Shown piece by piece: positions 1 through 8,689 of a stretch of 64,000 bases of DNA. Each line of letters begins with the position of its first letter. Position 1 is the stretch's first letter. The DNA comes from Acidiluteibacter sp963716125 (lineage in GTDB: Bacteria > Bacteroidota > Bacteroidia > Flavobacteriales_E > Vicingaceae). The notes under the pieces were generated by a model. That model searched no databases and had not been told where the DNA came from. It saw nothing but the letters and a program-made list of their open reading frames with translations. The stretch lies in contig OY970294.1 in NCBI GenBank assembly GCA_963716125.1, forward strand, positions 2,108,001 to 2,172,000, read 5' to 3'. The position numbers and the translations under genes were made by a program.

Positions 1-279
1 TAAAAAATCTTTGTCAATACCCTTATATATATAGTATTTTACAGGAATATTATTAAGAGGTTGCTCTGTTGGCTTTAGAACAAGATTTATTTTACCATTG
101 ACCAATTGTGCAAAAACTTTTCCATTACAAACAGCATAGGCTTTTAGGTTATTTGTAGAGGAAAAAATTGAAGAAACTCGATATTTTGAATTTTCAAAAT
201 TCTTTACAGGTCCGAATGATTGAGAGTGGGTCTGATTATTAAGTCCGTTTATATTAGTAAAAAAATGCACCTTAACCAT
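1..279 (-). CDS. Hypothetical protein, N-terminal 93 codons (runs off the window)
   Basis: An uninterrupted minus-strand frame begins at an ATG at 279 and continues without a stop to base 1, so the gene is cut by the window edge. The visible 93 residues start MVKVHFFTNINGLNNQ and show no signal peptide or membrane segment. They look like the start of a soluble protein with beta-strand character. I do not recognise the family. Codon usage is AT-rich like the neighbouring genes. The 533 bp between this gene and the next one contain a REP-like repeat rather than a gene. Confidence 0.55.
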   Translation of the reverse strand, partial: MVKVHFFTNINGLNNQTHSQSFGPVKNFENSKYRVSSIFSSTNNLKAYAVCNGKVFAQLVNGKINLVLKPTEQPLNNIPVKYYIYKGIDKDFL

Positions 280-479
280 AATAGTTTTATTTAATATAAG
301 ACGTAATATATTTAAAAAATATTGCCTCATCTTATTAAAAAAGTTATTAACAAATTCTGAATGCTAAGAATTTCGGTATTTTTTTAAGTAAAAAATGTGT
401 TTGTCAAAAACTCCTTTAAACAAATGCTGCTTAAAAAAGGGTATTATGGGAATTCGATTTGAAACAGTTATTGTGACAA

Positions 480-736
480 TTCCCCTTTGATAAGTCATTG
501 CGAGCGAAACAAACGAGTGATTTTAAATTTTAAAAAAGTTCATGTGTAGAGCTTGACCGTCCGCAGCAAAGCGAAGGCGGGACGAGTCCTTCGCAACAAT
601 GTGCAGGAGGACTTGTCCGCCGTAACATTGTGCAGGAGGACTTGTCCGCCGTAACATTGTGCAGGAGGACGAGTTCTTCGTAACAAAGTGAAGTAGAAAG
701 CAATCTGTTTATATCATAATAGATTGCTTCTCTACG
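480..736. repeat. REP-like dispersed repeat element
   Basis: This intergenic block starts with a segment reading CATTGCGAGCGAAACAAACG and ends in a hairpin whose arms lie at 693-706 and 721-735 around AAGCAATCT. Its central part (551-580) carries a GC-richer motif, GCAAAGCGAAGGCGG. Related sequence occurs in inverted orientation at about 52140-52255, which shows the element is dispersed. Such 'cattgcgagcga ... gcaatct' elements are familiar intergenic repeats in several bacterial groups. A short open frame across this block is a by-product of the repeat. Confidence 0.65.
574..689. repeat. Tandem array of four 29-bp units inside the REP-like element
   Basis: Units begin at about 574, 603, 632 and 661. 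The two central units are identical (gcaggaggacttgtccgcc followed by gtaacattgt), and the outer two are diverged. The units are directly adjacent with no unique spacers, so this is not a CRISPR array. The 29-bp period is not a multiple of three, which also argues against a coding repeat. Confidence 0.8.
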
Positions 737-812
737 TTTAGTCAATATTTTTATGATGATCATTAAGTTACTCCGTCCGCAAAGTCGGTAAGGAAGGGAT
801 GTTATAAAAAAA

Positions 813-2039
813 TTAATTATTCTTTTCTAATCTATTCTTTAAAAGCTGCACATACATAGGAGTTTCATTGTATAAATAAGGAAATTTTTCAGGGTTTAAG
901 TTTTTCTCTAAGGCTTGCATCAAAATTTTAGCATGCTCAAATTGCTCATCTCTAATTAAGTCATTCATTTTAAACAGTGCCTCATATCTAAAATTTTCTA
1001 AAATCCTTCTTTCATCTGTACTGTTCATATTTAGCTTTTTGGCCATCTTAAATATGTGATTGATGTCTTTTAAATATGCTTTAAAAGGATAAATAATTTT
1101 TGAGTTGAGTGTTAATTGATCGGATACGATTAATGAAGAAGTATAATCATTTAGATTTAAGCGCATATCTTCTGCAAAACCAATTGTAAAATAGATGGGC
1201 TTATCGAACTCATTGTTTTGCAAAAGACTCAAAAATAACCGATCGCCTCTCAATAAGTAAGCATCGTGGTAGGAGGGAGAAACTACCCACGAAAAATTTT
1301 TAATAGTGATTAAACTATCTTTCCAATTACTATATTCTAAAGTATCTAATTCAATGTCATTTAAATTAAAATCAACCAAATTTTTGTCTTTTAAATAATG
1401 CGGATACCATTTGCTATTCAACAAGCTAATATCAACCACAGAGACATCTGTTCTAATATTTTTTACTGTTTGTAAATACCATAAACTAAAAGTTAAATTA
1501 TCGCCAGATGAAATAATTATAGCATTTGGTTGACATTTTTGAAGTGTTTTTTGACAAATAGCTAATTTAAAAGCGCTAAAAGTCCCTTTTTTCTTGCCTG
1601 TTTTAAATGCCCATTTGGCGGAGTCTAATTTATCTTCATAAAGATATTTGGCTGCTAAAGAACCCCATTCTGATGAAATTTTGGAATAAGGGTCTAAGGA
1701 AACAATATCACCTTTATATTGTGGAGAAATTTGGATTACTTTTTCGAAGTAGGAGGATACTTTTAGAGTTGTATTTACATCCATTTTAATAATAGACTCT
1801 CCATCTTTAGAGTTTAGGCGACTGTAGGCATATCCCAAATAGTAATTAGCTTCTGCATCATTAGGTTTAAGTGCGACAGCTTTTTCTAAATTATCTACTG
1901 CTTTTTGATAATCTTGTTCGTCAAATTCTTTTTTAAATTCAGCTTTACCATTGTTTAAAAGTGTTTGAAAATCATTAGTCTGAGCCAATAAGATTCCATT
2001 CAGAGATAAGAAGATTAAAAGTAGGCAATATTTTTTCAT
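813..2039 (-). CDS. Secreted TPR protein with a DUF2723-tail-like domain
   Basis: The 408-residue protein opens with a signal peptide ending near LLAQ (residue 20). A tetratricopeptide region (about 30-110) includes a run AVDNLEKAVALKPNDAEANY. Around residues 172-215 it has IIISSGDNLTFSLWYLQ and then VSVVDISLLNSKWY. This resembles the C-terminal part of Bacteroidota DUF2723 membrane proteins, where a similar 'GDNDTYPLWYLQ' motif occurs; that likeness is from memory, not a search. No transmembrane glycosyltransferase domain is present. It is probably a periplasmic or envelope protein of unknown role. The gene stands alone, separated from the upstream lipoprotein gene by a strong hairpin terminator. 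Confidence 0.8.
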   Translation of the reverse strand: MKKYCLLLIFLSLNGILLAQTNDFQTLLNNGKAEFKKEFDEQDYQKAVDNLEKAVALKPNDAEANYYLGYAYSRLNSKDGESIIKMDVNTTLKVSSYFEKVIQISPQYKGDIVSLDPYSKISSEWGSLAAKYLYEDKLDSAKWAFKTGKKKGTFSAFKLAICQKTLQKCQPNAIIISSGDNLTFSLWYLQTVKNIRTDVSVVDISLLNSKWYPHYLKDKNLVDFNLNDIELDTLEYSNWKDSLITIKNFSWVVSPSYHDAYLLRGDRLFLSLLQNNEFDKPIYFTIGFAEDMRLNLNDYTSSLIVSDQLTLNSKIIYPFKAYLKDINHIFKMAKKLNMNSTDERRILENFRYEALFKMNDLIRDEQFEHAKILMQALEKNLNPEKFPYLYNETPMYVQLLKNRLEKNN

Positions 2040-2112
2040 TCGTTTTCAAAGGTAGTATTCGTATTCAAATATATAAATCCTAATTCAACAAACTTATTCA
2101 AATTTTTGAAAC

Positions 2113-2160
2113 AATAAAAGACGACCAATTATTAATTGAAATAATTGGTCGTCTTTTATT
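2113..2160 (-). terminator. Rho-independent terminator after the 2182-2907 gene
   Basis: Arms at 2113-2133 and 2140-2160 pair perfectly around a 6-nt loop, with an A/T-rich end on both strands. It lies just downstream of the minus-strand lipoprotein gene, so it ends that transcript. The symmetry means it could work in both directions. Confidence 0.8.
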
Positions 2161-2181
2161 AAAATACAGTTAGGTATCTGC

Positions 2182-2907
2182 TTAATTAAACTTAAAATTT
2201 ACTCCAACTGATATTAAATCATTGTCTTGAGGGAAATCTTCATTTGAAATATTAATACTCTTCATATATTGAACTTGAAATTTTAATCGTTCTAAACCTG
2301 CTCTAATTGTAATAGCAGGCTCTATTAAAAAGTTAGATTTATTGTTGTTCAAATAGATATTTTGATTCAACGAGTCTTTTGTTAAAGTCCCGGATACATT
2401 TGAATAATTTAAATTTACAAACCGACTCGAACCTATAATAGAGAAGTTTTCGTAATTTAAACTTAAACTCGGTTGAACTCCATACCTTAATAAATTGGCA
2501 GAAATTTTACCATCCGTTGCAGGAAAATCATTGATAGTAGAAGGGAAATGATTTTCCATACTACCAAAACCTAAAAGAGCGTAAGTATCAAATAATAAAT
2601 TATCAGTTATATTTTTATAATAACCTATTCCTCCTTCAAAAAATTTACCTTCTCCACCATTTCCATTATCCTCATCTCTAGCTAATACGATGTCTGCATT
2701 TGCTTGTAAAGCAATTGCGTCGCTAATACCAATGGCTCCTTGAAATTCTAATTGATTTCCATTTCCAGCTACTGTGGCACTAACTTGTCCTGCATTGTTG
2801 ATAGTAGGTACGTTTTGAGTATTAGGGATGTAATATTTTGTATTACAACTAGATAATACAAATACAGTTGACAATATTCCAACACTCCAAATGCTTAACT
2901 TTTTCAT
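2182..2907 (-). CDS. Outer-membrane beta-barrel lipoprotein, unknown function
   Basis: The 241-residue product has a lipoprotein signal with lipobox LSSC and lipidation Cys21. The mature part is a series of alternating hydrophobic/polar strands typical of a small outer-membrane barrel: GGIGYYKNITDNLLFDTYAL, then LSLNYENFSIIG, and a final strand VGVNFKFN ending in Asn. About ten strands are apparent, but I did not compute them. No enzyme motif is visible. The gene is monocistronic, with a strong terminator directly downstream. A transporter or porin-like role is possible but not shown. Confidence 0.75.
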   Translation of the reverse strand: MKKLSIWSVGILSTVFVLSSCNTKYYIPNTQNVPTINNAGQVSATVAGNGNQLEFQGAIGISDAIALQANADIVLARDEDNGNGGEGKFFEGGIGYYKNITDNLLFDTYALLGFGSMENHFPSTINDFPATDGKISANLLRYGVQPSLSLNYENFSIIGSSRFVNLNYSNVSGTLTKDSLNQNIYLNNNKSNFLIEPAITIRAGLERLKFQVQYMKSINISNEDFPQDNDLISVGVNFKFN

Positions 2908-3137
2908 AATATTTTGTTTTATGGTTATAAAACTATGAGGTCAATAAGTATGCTAAACATTAAACAAAAAAGAAATTAAAGAATAAATAAATAGTTAAGA
3001 CATTATAAGGTAGTTAGTTATACTTCTTATGTGTTTGATTGTTTTAATGAATGGATCAACAAAATATAAAATTCTGTTGTAGAAAATATTACCCTTAAAT
3101 TTATTGAATCGTATAGAAAGTGGAATGGTAATTTCTC

Positions 3138-3686
3138 TTAACAGGTAATTTTACCATAAAGCACCTTGGTAACAATATTACCATCGTTATCCATAATATT
3201 TAGAGTGCCGTTAATTTCTTTCTCGCCTTCTGCATCTATTTTATCATTAAATATGACAATCACTTTATAGTTTTGGCTATTCCATTCTTCTACCAATTGA
3301 GTTGAACTGTTTTTGGTACTACTTTTATTGGTTAAGTTAATGAGTTGATCATAAATAGAAATAACGGCCTGCTTTTGATTGTTAGAAGCAAATAAGAATT
3401 GCCCATTTTCATAATCACTTTTAGAATTTGCGAAATAATTATAACATCCACTTTGCTGTTTTGGAAATCTTATGAAAGTGCTTACTGAATAAGCATCATT
3501 AGAAATCATTTCCATATTATCAGGCGTTTCCAATAAATTATCGGTATCCTCCAACTCTTCACTTTCTTCAGCTGGAAAATCGGTGACTGAACTTTCTTTA
3601 TCAGAGGATTCAACCAATTTTTGGGAACCACAACCTAAATTTAAAAGAAATAAAAAACTGCTGTAAACTAAAAGTAATTTCATCAT
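3138..3686 (-). CDS. Hypothetical lipoprotein
   Basis: The 182-residue protein has a lipoprotein signal with Cys19 (LNLGC). An acidic low-complexity linker follows (about residues 30-60, rich in Glu, Asp and Ser), and then a compact C-terminal domain of about 120 residues with Cys at both ends. I recognise no family. The gene starts only 3 bp after the stop of the upstream YpfJ-type metallopeptidase gene on the same strand, so the two are very likely co-transcribed and translationally linked. It may be a partner of that enzyme, but this is only neighbourhood evidence. Confidence 0.7.
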   Translation of the reverse strand: MMKLLLVYSSFLFLLNLGCGSQKLVESSDKESSVTDFPAEESEELEDTDNLLETPDNMEMISNDAYSVSTFIRFPKQQSGCYNYFANSKSDYENGQFLFASNNQKQAVISIYDQLINLTNKSSTKNSSTQLVEEWNSQNYKVIVIFNDKIDAEGEKEINGTLNIMDNDGNIVTKVLYGKITC

Positions 3687-3689
3687 AAA

Positions 3690-4550
3690 TTATAAATTTC
3701 TAGCTGAAAATGTATTGCCTTGTTTTACATCACCTGTTTCATAACCTTTTTTAAACCAACGCATTCTTTGAGCAGATGTGCCATGTGTAAACGATTCAGG
3801 AACAACATAACCTTGTGATTGTTTTTGCAAACGATCGTCACCAATAGCATTTGCAGCGGTTAATGCCTCTTCAATATCCCCATCTTCTACTATTCCTTTA
3901 GTTCTATCCGCATAATGCGCCCAGATGCCTGCAAAAAAGTCGGCTTGTAGTTCTAATTTCACTGAAAGTTCATTGTATGCCTCTTGACTGATTTTTCCTC
4001 TTTGTCGATCTAGTTTGTCGGTAGCACCCAACAAATTTTGAACGTGATGTCCAACTTCGTGTGCTACTACATAAGCCATAGCAAAATCACCTGGGGCTTT
4101 AAATTTATTCTTTAAATCTTGATAAAAGCTTAAATCAATGTACAATTTTTGATCACCGGGACAATAAAAAGGCCCTGAAGCAGCCGAAGCAGAGCCACAA
4201 GCCGAATTGACTGAACCAGTAAACAAAACCAATGTAGGTTCTTTGTATTGTTGGTTGAGATCATCTCTAAATATAGGATGCCAAACATCTTCAGTTTCTT
4301 TGAGAACTACTTTTACAAATGCAGCCAATTCATCTTCTTCTGCGCTTCTAGGAGTATTTGATTGAACTTGTTCTTGTGGGCTCTTTCCACCATCTAATAA
4401 TTGTAATAAATTCATAGGATTTTCACCTAGAAATAAAGCAATTACTATCACTATAATAGTTACTATACCGAATTTGGTTTTTTTACCACCTGGTATTAAA
4501 CCTCTTCTATCTTCTACATTTGAGCTTTGTTGTCTTCCTTTCCAACGCAT
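3690..4550 (-). CDS. YpfJ-family neutral zinc metallopeptidase
   Basis: The 286-residue protein belongs to the putative neutral zinc metallopeptidase family PF04228 (YpfJ/KPN_02809). It has a short cytoplasmic N-terminus (MRWKGRQQSSNVEDRRG), one membrane helix at about 27-42, and a periplasmic catalytic domain. The zinc motif HEVGHH lies at 164-169, within AYVVAHEVGHHVQNLLGA. The later motif ELQADFFAGIWAH supplies the conserved Glu/Asp region. The conserved CGSA and GPFYCPGDQ segments are present, and length is normal for the family. Physiological substrates are unknown. It is followed after 3 bp by a lipoprotein gene. Confidence 0.93.
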   Translation of the reverse strand: MRWKGRQQSSNVEDRRGLIPGGKKTKFGIVTIIVIVIALFLGENPMNLLQLLDGGKSPQEQVQSNTPRSAEEDELAAFVKVVLKETEDVWHPIFRDDLNQQYKEPTLVLFTGSVNSACGSASAASGPFYCPGDQKLYIDLSFYQDLKNKFKAPGDFAMAYVVAHEVGHHVQNLLGATDKLDRQRGKISQEAYNELSVKLELQADFFAGIWAHYADRTKGIVEDGDIEEALTAANAIGDDRLQKQSQGYVVPESFTHGTSAQRMRWFKKGYETGDVKQGNTFSARNL

Positions 4551-4627
4551 GGTTAATTTTTTATTAAATAATTGGACTCAAATCTAGTTAATATTTATAA
4601 AATCTAAATAGAAATAATTAGTGTAAA

Positions 4628-5362
4628 TTAGACTTGATGTGTTTTATCTGAATCACTTACTAAATCATTTAATTCTTTTAATTCTAATGGACTTAAATCA
4701 CGGTATTTACCCACAGGTAAATCTAATTTAATATTGATAATTCTAATTCTCTTTAAGGCTAGAACTTTATATCCTAAATAATCACACATCCGTCTAATTT
4801 GACGATTTAAACCTTGAGTAAGAATAATTCTGAATTCATTATGACTCAATTGCTCAACAAAACACTCTTTAGTAATTGTTTCTAAAATTGGAACACCATT
4901 TTTCATTTGACGCATGAAATTGGCATTTATCGGTTTATTTACCTTAACAATATATTCCTTTCCGTGATTATTTCTTGATCTTAAAATTTTATTGACAATG
5001 TCACCATCGTTGGTCAATAAAATTAATCCTTCACTAGCTTTATCTAATCTTCCAATTGGAAATATTCGAGTAGGATAATTGATATAATCTATAATATTAT
5101 CTTTTTCAACTCTAGTATCTGTCGTACAAACTATGCCAATAGGCTTATTGAATGCAAGATAGACAGGCTTTTCTTGAGGTTCAGATATCAATTGATTATC
5201 TACTCTAACTTCATCATCTTCGGTAATTTTAGTGCCAAGCTCAGGCACTTTTCCATTAATGGTTACTCTACCTTCTTCTATTAATTTATCAGCAGCACGC
5301 CGTGAGCAATAACCAGCCTCACTCAGATATTTATTGATTCTACTCGATTTTTTTTCTTCCAT
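4628..5362 (-). CDS. rluF: 23S rRNA pseudouridine synthase, RluF-type
   Basis: This 244-residue RsuA/RluB/E/F-family enzyme converts a uridine in 23S rRNA to pseudouridine; the RluF subgroup acts at U2604 in E. coli. An N-terminal S4 RNA-binding domain (about 8-60) includes RINKYLSEAGYCSRRAADKL. The catalytic motif GRLDKASEGLILLTNDG puts the nucleophile at Asp107. The C-terminal motif QGLNRQIRRMCDYLGY is characteristic of RluF relatives. The family call is secure; the exact uridine is inferred from family membership. Confidence 0.92.
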   Translation of the reverse strand: MEEKKSSRINKYLSEAGYCSRRAADKLIEEGRVTINGKVPELGTKITEDDEVRVDNQLISEPQEKPVYLAFNKPIGIVCTTDTRVEKDNIIDYINYPTRIFPIGRLDKASEGLILLTNDGDIVNKILRSRNNHGKEYIVKVNKPINANFMRQMKNGVPILETITKECFVEQLSHNEFRIILTQGLNRQIRRMCDYLGYKVLALKRIRIINIKLDLPVGKYRDLSPLELKELNDLVSDSDKTHQV

Positions 5363-6182
5363 CCTGCATTAATTTAAACCCCAAATTTATGAGATTTTAA
5401 AGGATTCTGTTTGAAAGGAATTGTTTAATGCAAGCATTTGATCTTTGTCTCGTTGAGATTCTAAAGCTTTATTAGCATCCGATAGGAGTGTAGTTAGTTC
5501 TTTATCAATAATTAAAGAATAACTTTCTTGCGTATTTGGTAATTTTCTTAGATAATTCAACATCCATATCATTTTTTGAACAATAATGGGATCATGTTTG
5601 CAATAAGTTCTCATAGAGGACATTACATTATACATTAAATCTTCAAATTTTACAATGGCTAATTTTACTACAGCCTCATTATCATCAATTATAATAGTTC
5701 TATCTTGCTTTCTCATTCTTAGTGCAAACAATTCTGTTAAATAATCAATCGCATTTATTGCAGTTCCCGGATCATTAATTCCTGGAGACATAGCCTTGAC
5801 AGCTATTTCAGTAATTTCTTTAAAAGCAAGCACAAAATTATCTTCAACTATTTCTCCACGAGCAAAACTAAAGTTGGAAATAATTTCATCAACAATTTCC
5901 TTATCTAATTTTTCGCTAGATTTAATTAGAGGCATATTTTGTAAAATAAAAAGTCCTTTTGGAATAGTAATGTACAATTTAAATTGATGTTTTACTGCCA
6001 AACGTCTTAGATTACTTATAGATACATTTTGATAATAACCTGTTTTATTGGAAGTGTAAGTATGCCAATTTCTTGTATCAGGAAAATCTAAATTAACAAG
6101 TCCTTCATTGTCATTTTCATTTTTAATAATACGCTCTAGTTTGTGTACAGCTTTTTGATAGATATTGTCTAAAATATTATTA

Positions 6183-7140
6183 TTGAGTTACACACTTAGC
6201 GTCTGTTTTATTTGATAGTGATAAATTGGTTTGCTTTCGACCATTCTGTTGATTGTTTTATGAAAAATATTGGTTTTAAATTGTGAGCGGTTAATCCTAA
6301 AGCAAAATTCATCAAAATATGCTTGTATATGCCATTTACTTACATGAGTTGGTATTGCTCTGAGCCATGATTTAACTTGCATAATTATAATGTGTAATTC
6401 TTTGAAATTTGCTCCATTATTACTTTGGATTTGTTCAATATTATACTTTTCTTTTAAAGGTTCATAACCTCTCCATTTATCTGTTACTATTTTAGCAGAA
6501 GTACTAATATGTTCTTCAAAAATTGGAGTCAATGATTTTGCAGAATAATCAGGAATTGATTGAATATATACTCTCTTTATTTTGTTGTTATCAGTTAATT
6601 CAACTGCAATTACAGCTTTTTTCTTTTTCGTATCATAACTTCTTCCTTGTTTCCCTTCTTCTTTTCCTCCTACAGTAAACTCATCCACATGAATTATTTT
6701 ATCTAAAGGGTATTTTTGGCTACTTTTCATTGATTTTCGTACTTTTTGCATAAAATACCATGCTGTTCCTTGGCGAATACTAAATCGTTTACCCATTTGT
6801 ATACTTGAAACACTTTTACTACTTGTACTCATTTCAAATACAACACAAAATGCTTTTTGTAACCCAAATTTAACTTTGTGAAAAAGCGTGTTGGCTGTGG
6901 CACTTTCTACATGATTACATGCATAACAATGATAATTATAACCTGCTTTTTCACAACCTTTTGTATGTCCGCATTTACTACAAGTAAATCCATCCTGCCA
7001 TTTTATTTTAGCCAAATAGGCTTTACAAGCTTCATCATTTGGAAGTTCTTTTATAAAGTTTAGAATATCTTGTCCTTTGAATTGTTCCATAATCGCAATT
7101 TTAAAGGGATAAACATACAGAAATTAAATGACTAACTCAA
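6183..7140 (-). mobile_element. IS1595-like insertion sequence, 958 bp, complete
   Basis: The ends begin TTGAGTTA on both sides and match at about 18 of the first 24 positions as inverted repeats. They are flanked by the direct 8-bp target duplication tattatta at 6175-6182 and 7141-7148, the length known for IS1595-family elements. The element carries a single intact transposase gene on the minus strand. A perfect TSD and an undamaged host frame suggest recent insertion. Confidence 0.93.
6188..7090 (-). CDS. IS1595-family (ISXO2-like) transposase
   Basis: The 300-residue transposase has an N-terminal zinc ribbon with CxxC pairs at Cys37/Cys40 and Cys55/Cys58. A helix-turn-helix-like segment covers about 75-120. 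The DDE-type catalytic domain has Asp136 in HVDEFTVGGKEEG and Asp204 in IVTDKWRGYE. The third acidic or Asn residue lies in the segment around FKELHIIIMQVKSWLR, but I cannot assign it with certainty. The stop codon lies only 5 bp inside the element's left end. The gene is undamaged, so the element may still be mobile. Confidence 0.92.
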   Translation of the reverse strand: MEQFKGQDILNFIKELPNDEACKAYLAKIKWQDGFTCSKCGHTKGCEKAGYNYHCYACNHVESATANTLFHKVKFGLQKAFCVVFEMSTSSKSVSSIQMGKRFSIRQGTAWYFMQKVRKSMKSSQKYPLDKIIHVDEFTVGGKEEGKQGRSYDTKKKKAVIAVELTDNNKIKRVYIQSIPDYSAKSLTPIFEEHISTSAKIVTDKWRGYEPLKEKYNIEQIQSNNGANFKELHIIIMQVKSWLRAIPTHVSKWHIQAYFDEFCFRINRSQFKTNIFHKTINRMVESKPIYHYQIKQTLSV

Positions 7141-7686
7141 TATTATTAATTTGAATGCTTTGTGATATGTTGTGAATGAAATATATAAATAAAGCCAGAC
7201 AGAAAATGGTAGCTGCTATACCCAATAGGATTGACAACCCAGGTAAACTGTATTTTTCTTCAGAAGGCTCAATGGAGAAAAGGGTAAAAATATTGTAAAT
7301 GATAGTACCTAAATAAATTCCTAAAATTATTTGGTGTTTTTTATCAGAAATTAAGCCAGGTAACAATCTTGGAGAATAATTACTAGAAGCTTGGCTAAGC
7401 AGCAGCATTACCATAGAAAAACTAAATACCATCAACGATATTAATCCACCTATACACACATTAATGATGGATAAAGCTGTATCTCCATTTTCAATAGCCA
7501 ATTGCGGAAAAATTTTCAGCATTTTTATAGAAATACCTTTACTTTCAAAATAAATCATTAAAAAAGCTAATACCAGACCCCCAAAAGCAATTAGAGTGGG
7601 AAAAAAAGCTATTTTACTGCTAATGGTGTGATAAAAGGTTACAATTCTATTAAACAATTTTTTCATAAAACTATTTTAGTCTGTAA

Positions 7687-7717
7687 AAGGGATATCACAA
7701 AAAATGTAATATCCCTT
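7687..7717 (-). terminator. Hairpin terminator after the SDR gene
   Basis: Arms aagggatat at 7687-7695 and atatccctt at 7709-7717 pair around an A-rich loop, and the minus-strand transcript then reads into TTTT. It sits between the SDR gene and the split DUF2254 gene. Confidence 0.6.
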
Positions 7718-7753
7718 ATTAAGTTGTATTTCATAAAGATATTAATTAAATCT

Positions 7754-8515
7754 TTATTGCGCTAAATAACCGCCATCTATTTCAAGTGCACTACCTGTAA
7801 CAAAAGAGCTTTCGTTGGAGGCTAAGAAAATAAATGCATTAGCAATTTCTTTAGATTTTCCCATTCTATTCATTGCGTGTTTACTTTCTATTAATTTTTT
7901 AGCGTCTTTATCATCATTAATTCCGGCTTTATCCATTAGTGGAGTTGAAATAAATCCTGGACAAAGTGCATTAACTCTAATACCTTCTTGTGCATACTCT
8001 AAAGCAGCAGTTTGAGTTAAGCCAATTACACCATGTTTTGCTGCTACATAATGAGATGAAGTAGCAAATCCTACTTTACCTAAAATGGAAGACATATTGA
8101 TAATAACACCACTTTTTTGAGCTTCCATTTGTTTTAATTCATGTCTGCAGCAATTAAAAACTCCGTTTAAATTAACATTAATTACTTGCGTCCAATCGTC
8201 AGCTTCTAAATCGCCAACTTTTGCAGCTTTACCTCCAATACCAGCATTATTTAAAGCCACATCAATACTTCCAAAGGCATCAACTACTGTATTGATAGCA
8301 TTTTCAACTTGTTCAAAATTGCTTACATCGCATTCTATAAATATGGCTTTAGAATTAATATTTTGAATTTCATTTAAAACCTCTTTGCTATCATCAGATT
8401 TCAAATCGGCTACCGCAACATTAGCGCCTTCTTTGGCAGCTAGTAAAGCACACTCTTTACCAATTCCTGATAATCCACCAGTGATAAACACACTTTTATT
8501 CTCTAATCGTTTCAT
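7754..8515 (-). CDS. Short-chain dehydrogenase/reductase (SDR)
   Basis: This 253-residue classical SDR has the Rossmann dinucleotide motif TGGLSGIG at 12-19 and the NNAG motif at 89-92. The catalytic set is Ser143, Tyr156 and Lys160 (SSHYVAAKHG). The acidic residue AVADLKS after strand beta-2 (Asp37) suggests NAD+ preference. The C-terminus ends in the usual ITGSALEIDGGY-type motif (VTGSALEIDGGYLAQ). The substrate cannot be read from sequence; annotations such as glucose 1-dehydrogenase or 3-oxoacyl-ACP reductase are common for this type. The gene stands alone, with a hairpin terminator downstream. Confidence 0.88.
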   Translation of the reverse strand: MKRLENKSVFITGGLSGIGKECALLAAKEGANVAVADLKSDDSKEVLNEIQNINSKAIFIECDVSNFEQVENAINTVVDAFGSIDVALNNAGIGGKAAKVGDLEADDWTQVINVNLNGVFNCCRHELKQMEAQKSGVIINMSSILGKVGFATSSHYVAAKHGVIGLTQTAALEYAQEGIRVNALCPGFISTPLMDKAGINDDKDAKKLIESKHAMNRMGKSKEIANAFIFLASNESSFVTGSALEIDGGYLAQ

Positions 8516-8689
8516 AACTCTATCGTTTTAATTATTTGATAATAATTATGAAAAAACTATTCCAATTTGTAAAAAGGAAACACGAGTTTATATATGCTAG
8601 TAGAATAATAGCATAGAAATGAAACAATAAAAAAAAATAGAGTAAAAAATAAAAAGGTGTTACATTAGAGCCTCAAAAGTAGAATTTTA

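Larger units (their letters stand above)
5387..7666 (-). pseudogene. DUF2254 membrane protein gene split by an IS1595-like element
   Basis: The N-terminal piece (7666 down to 7141) encodes three or four membrane helices: FPTLIAFGGLVLAFLMIYF, LISLMVFSFSMVMLLL, ILGIYLGTIIYNIF and ILLGIAATIFCLALF. The C-terminal piece (6174 down to 5387) encodes the soluble DUF2254 part, including AVKAMSPGINDPGTAINAID. Removing bases 6175-7140, meaning the element plus one copy of the 8-bp duplication, joins them in frame through IQINNILDNIYQKA. The restored gene is 1314 nt (437 residues), the usual DUF2254 length. The stranded N-terminal piece now ends in element sequence at 7124. The C-terminal piece has no obvious start. 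Confidence 0.93.

Noticed and set aside
574..689. Possible CRISPR array
   Set aside because: Units are directly adjacent without unique spacers and only four are present; no cas genes are in the window.
530..763. 77-codon minus-strand frame
   Set aside because: It lies wholly in the REP-like element and its 29-bp tandem units; the 'protein' is an artefact of the repeat.
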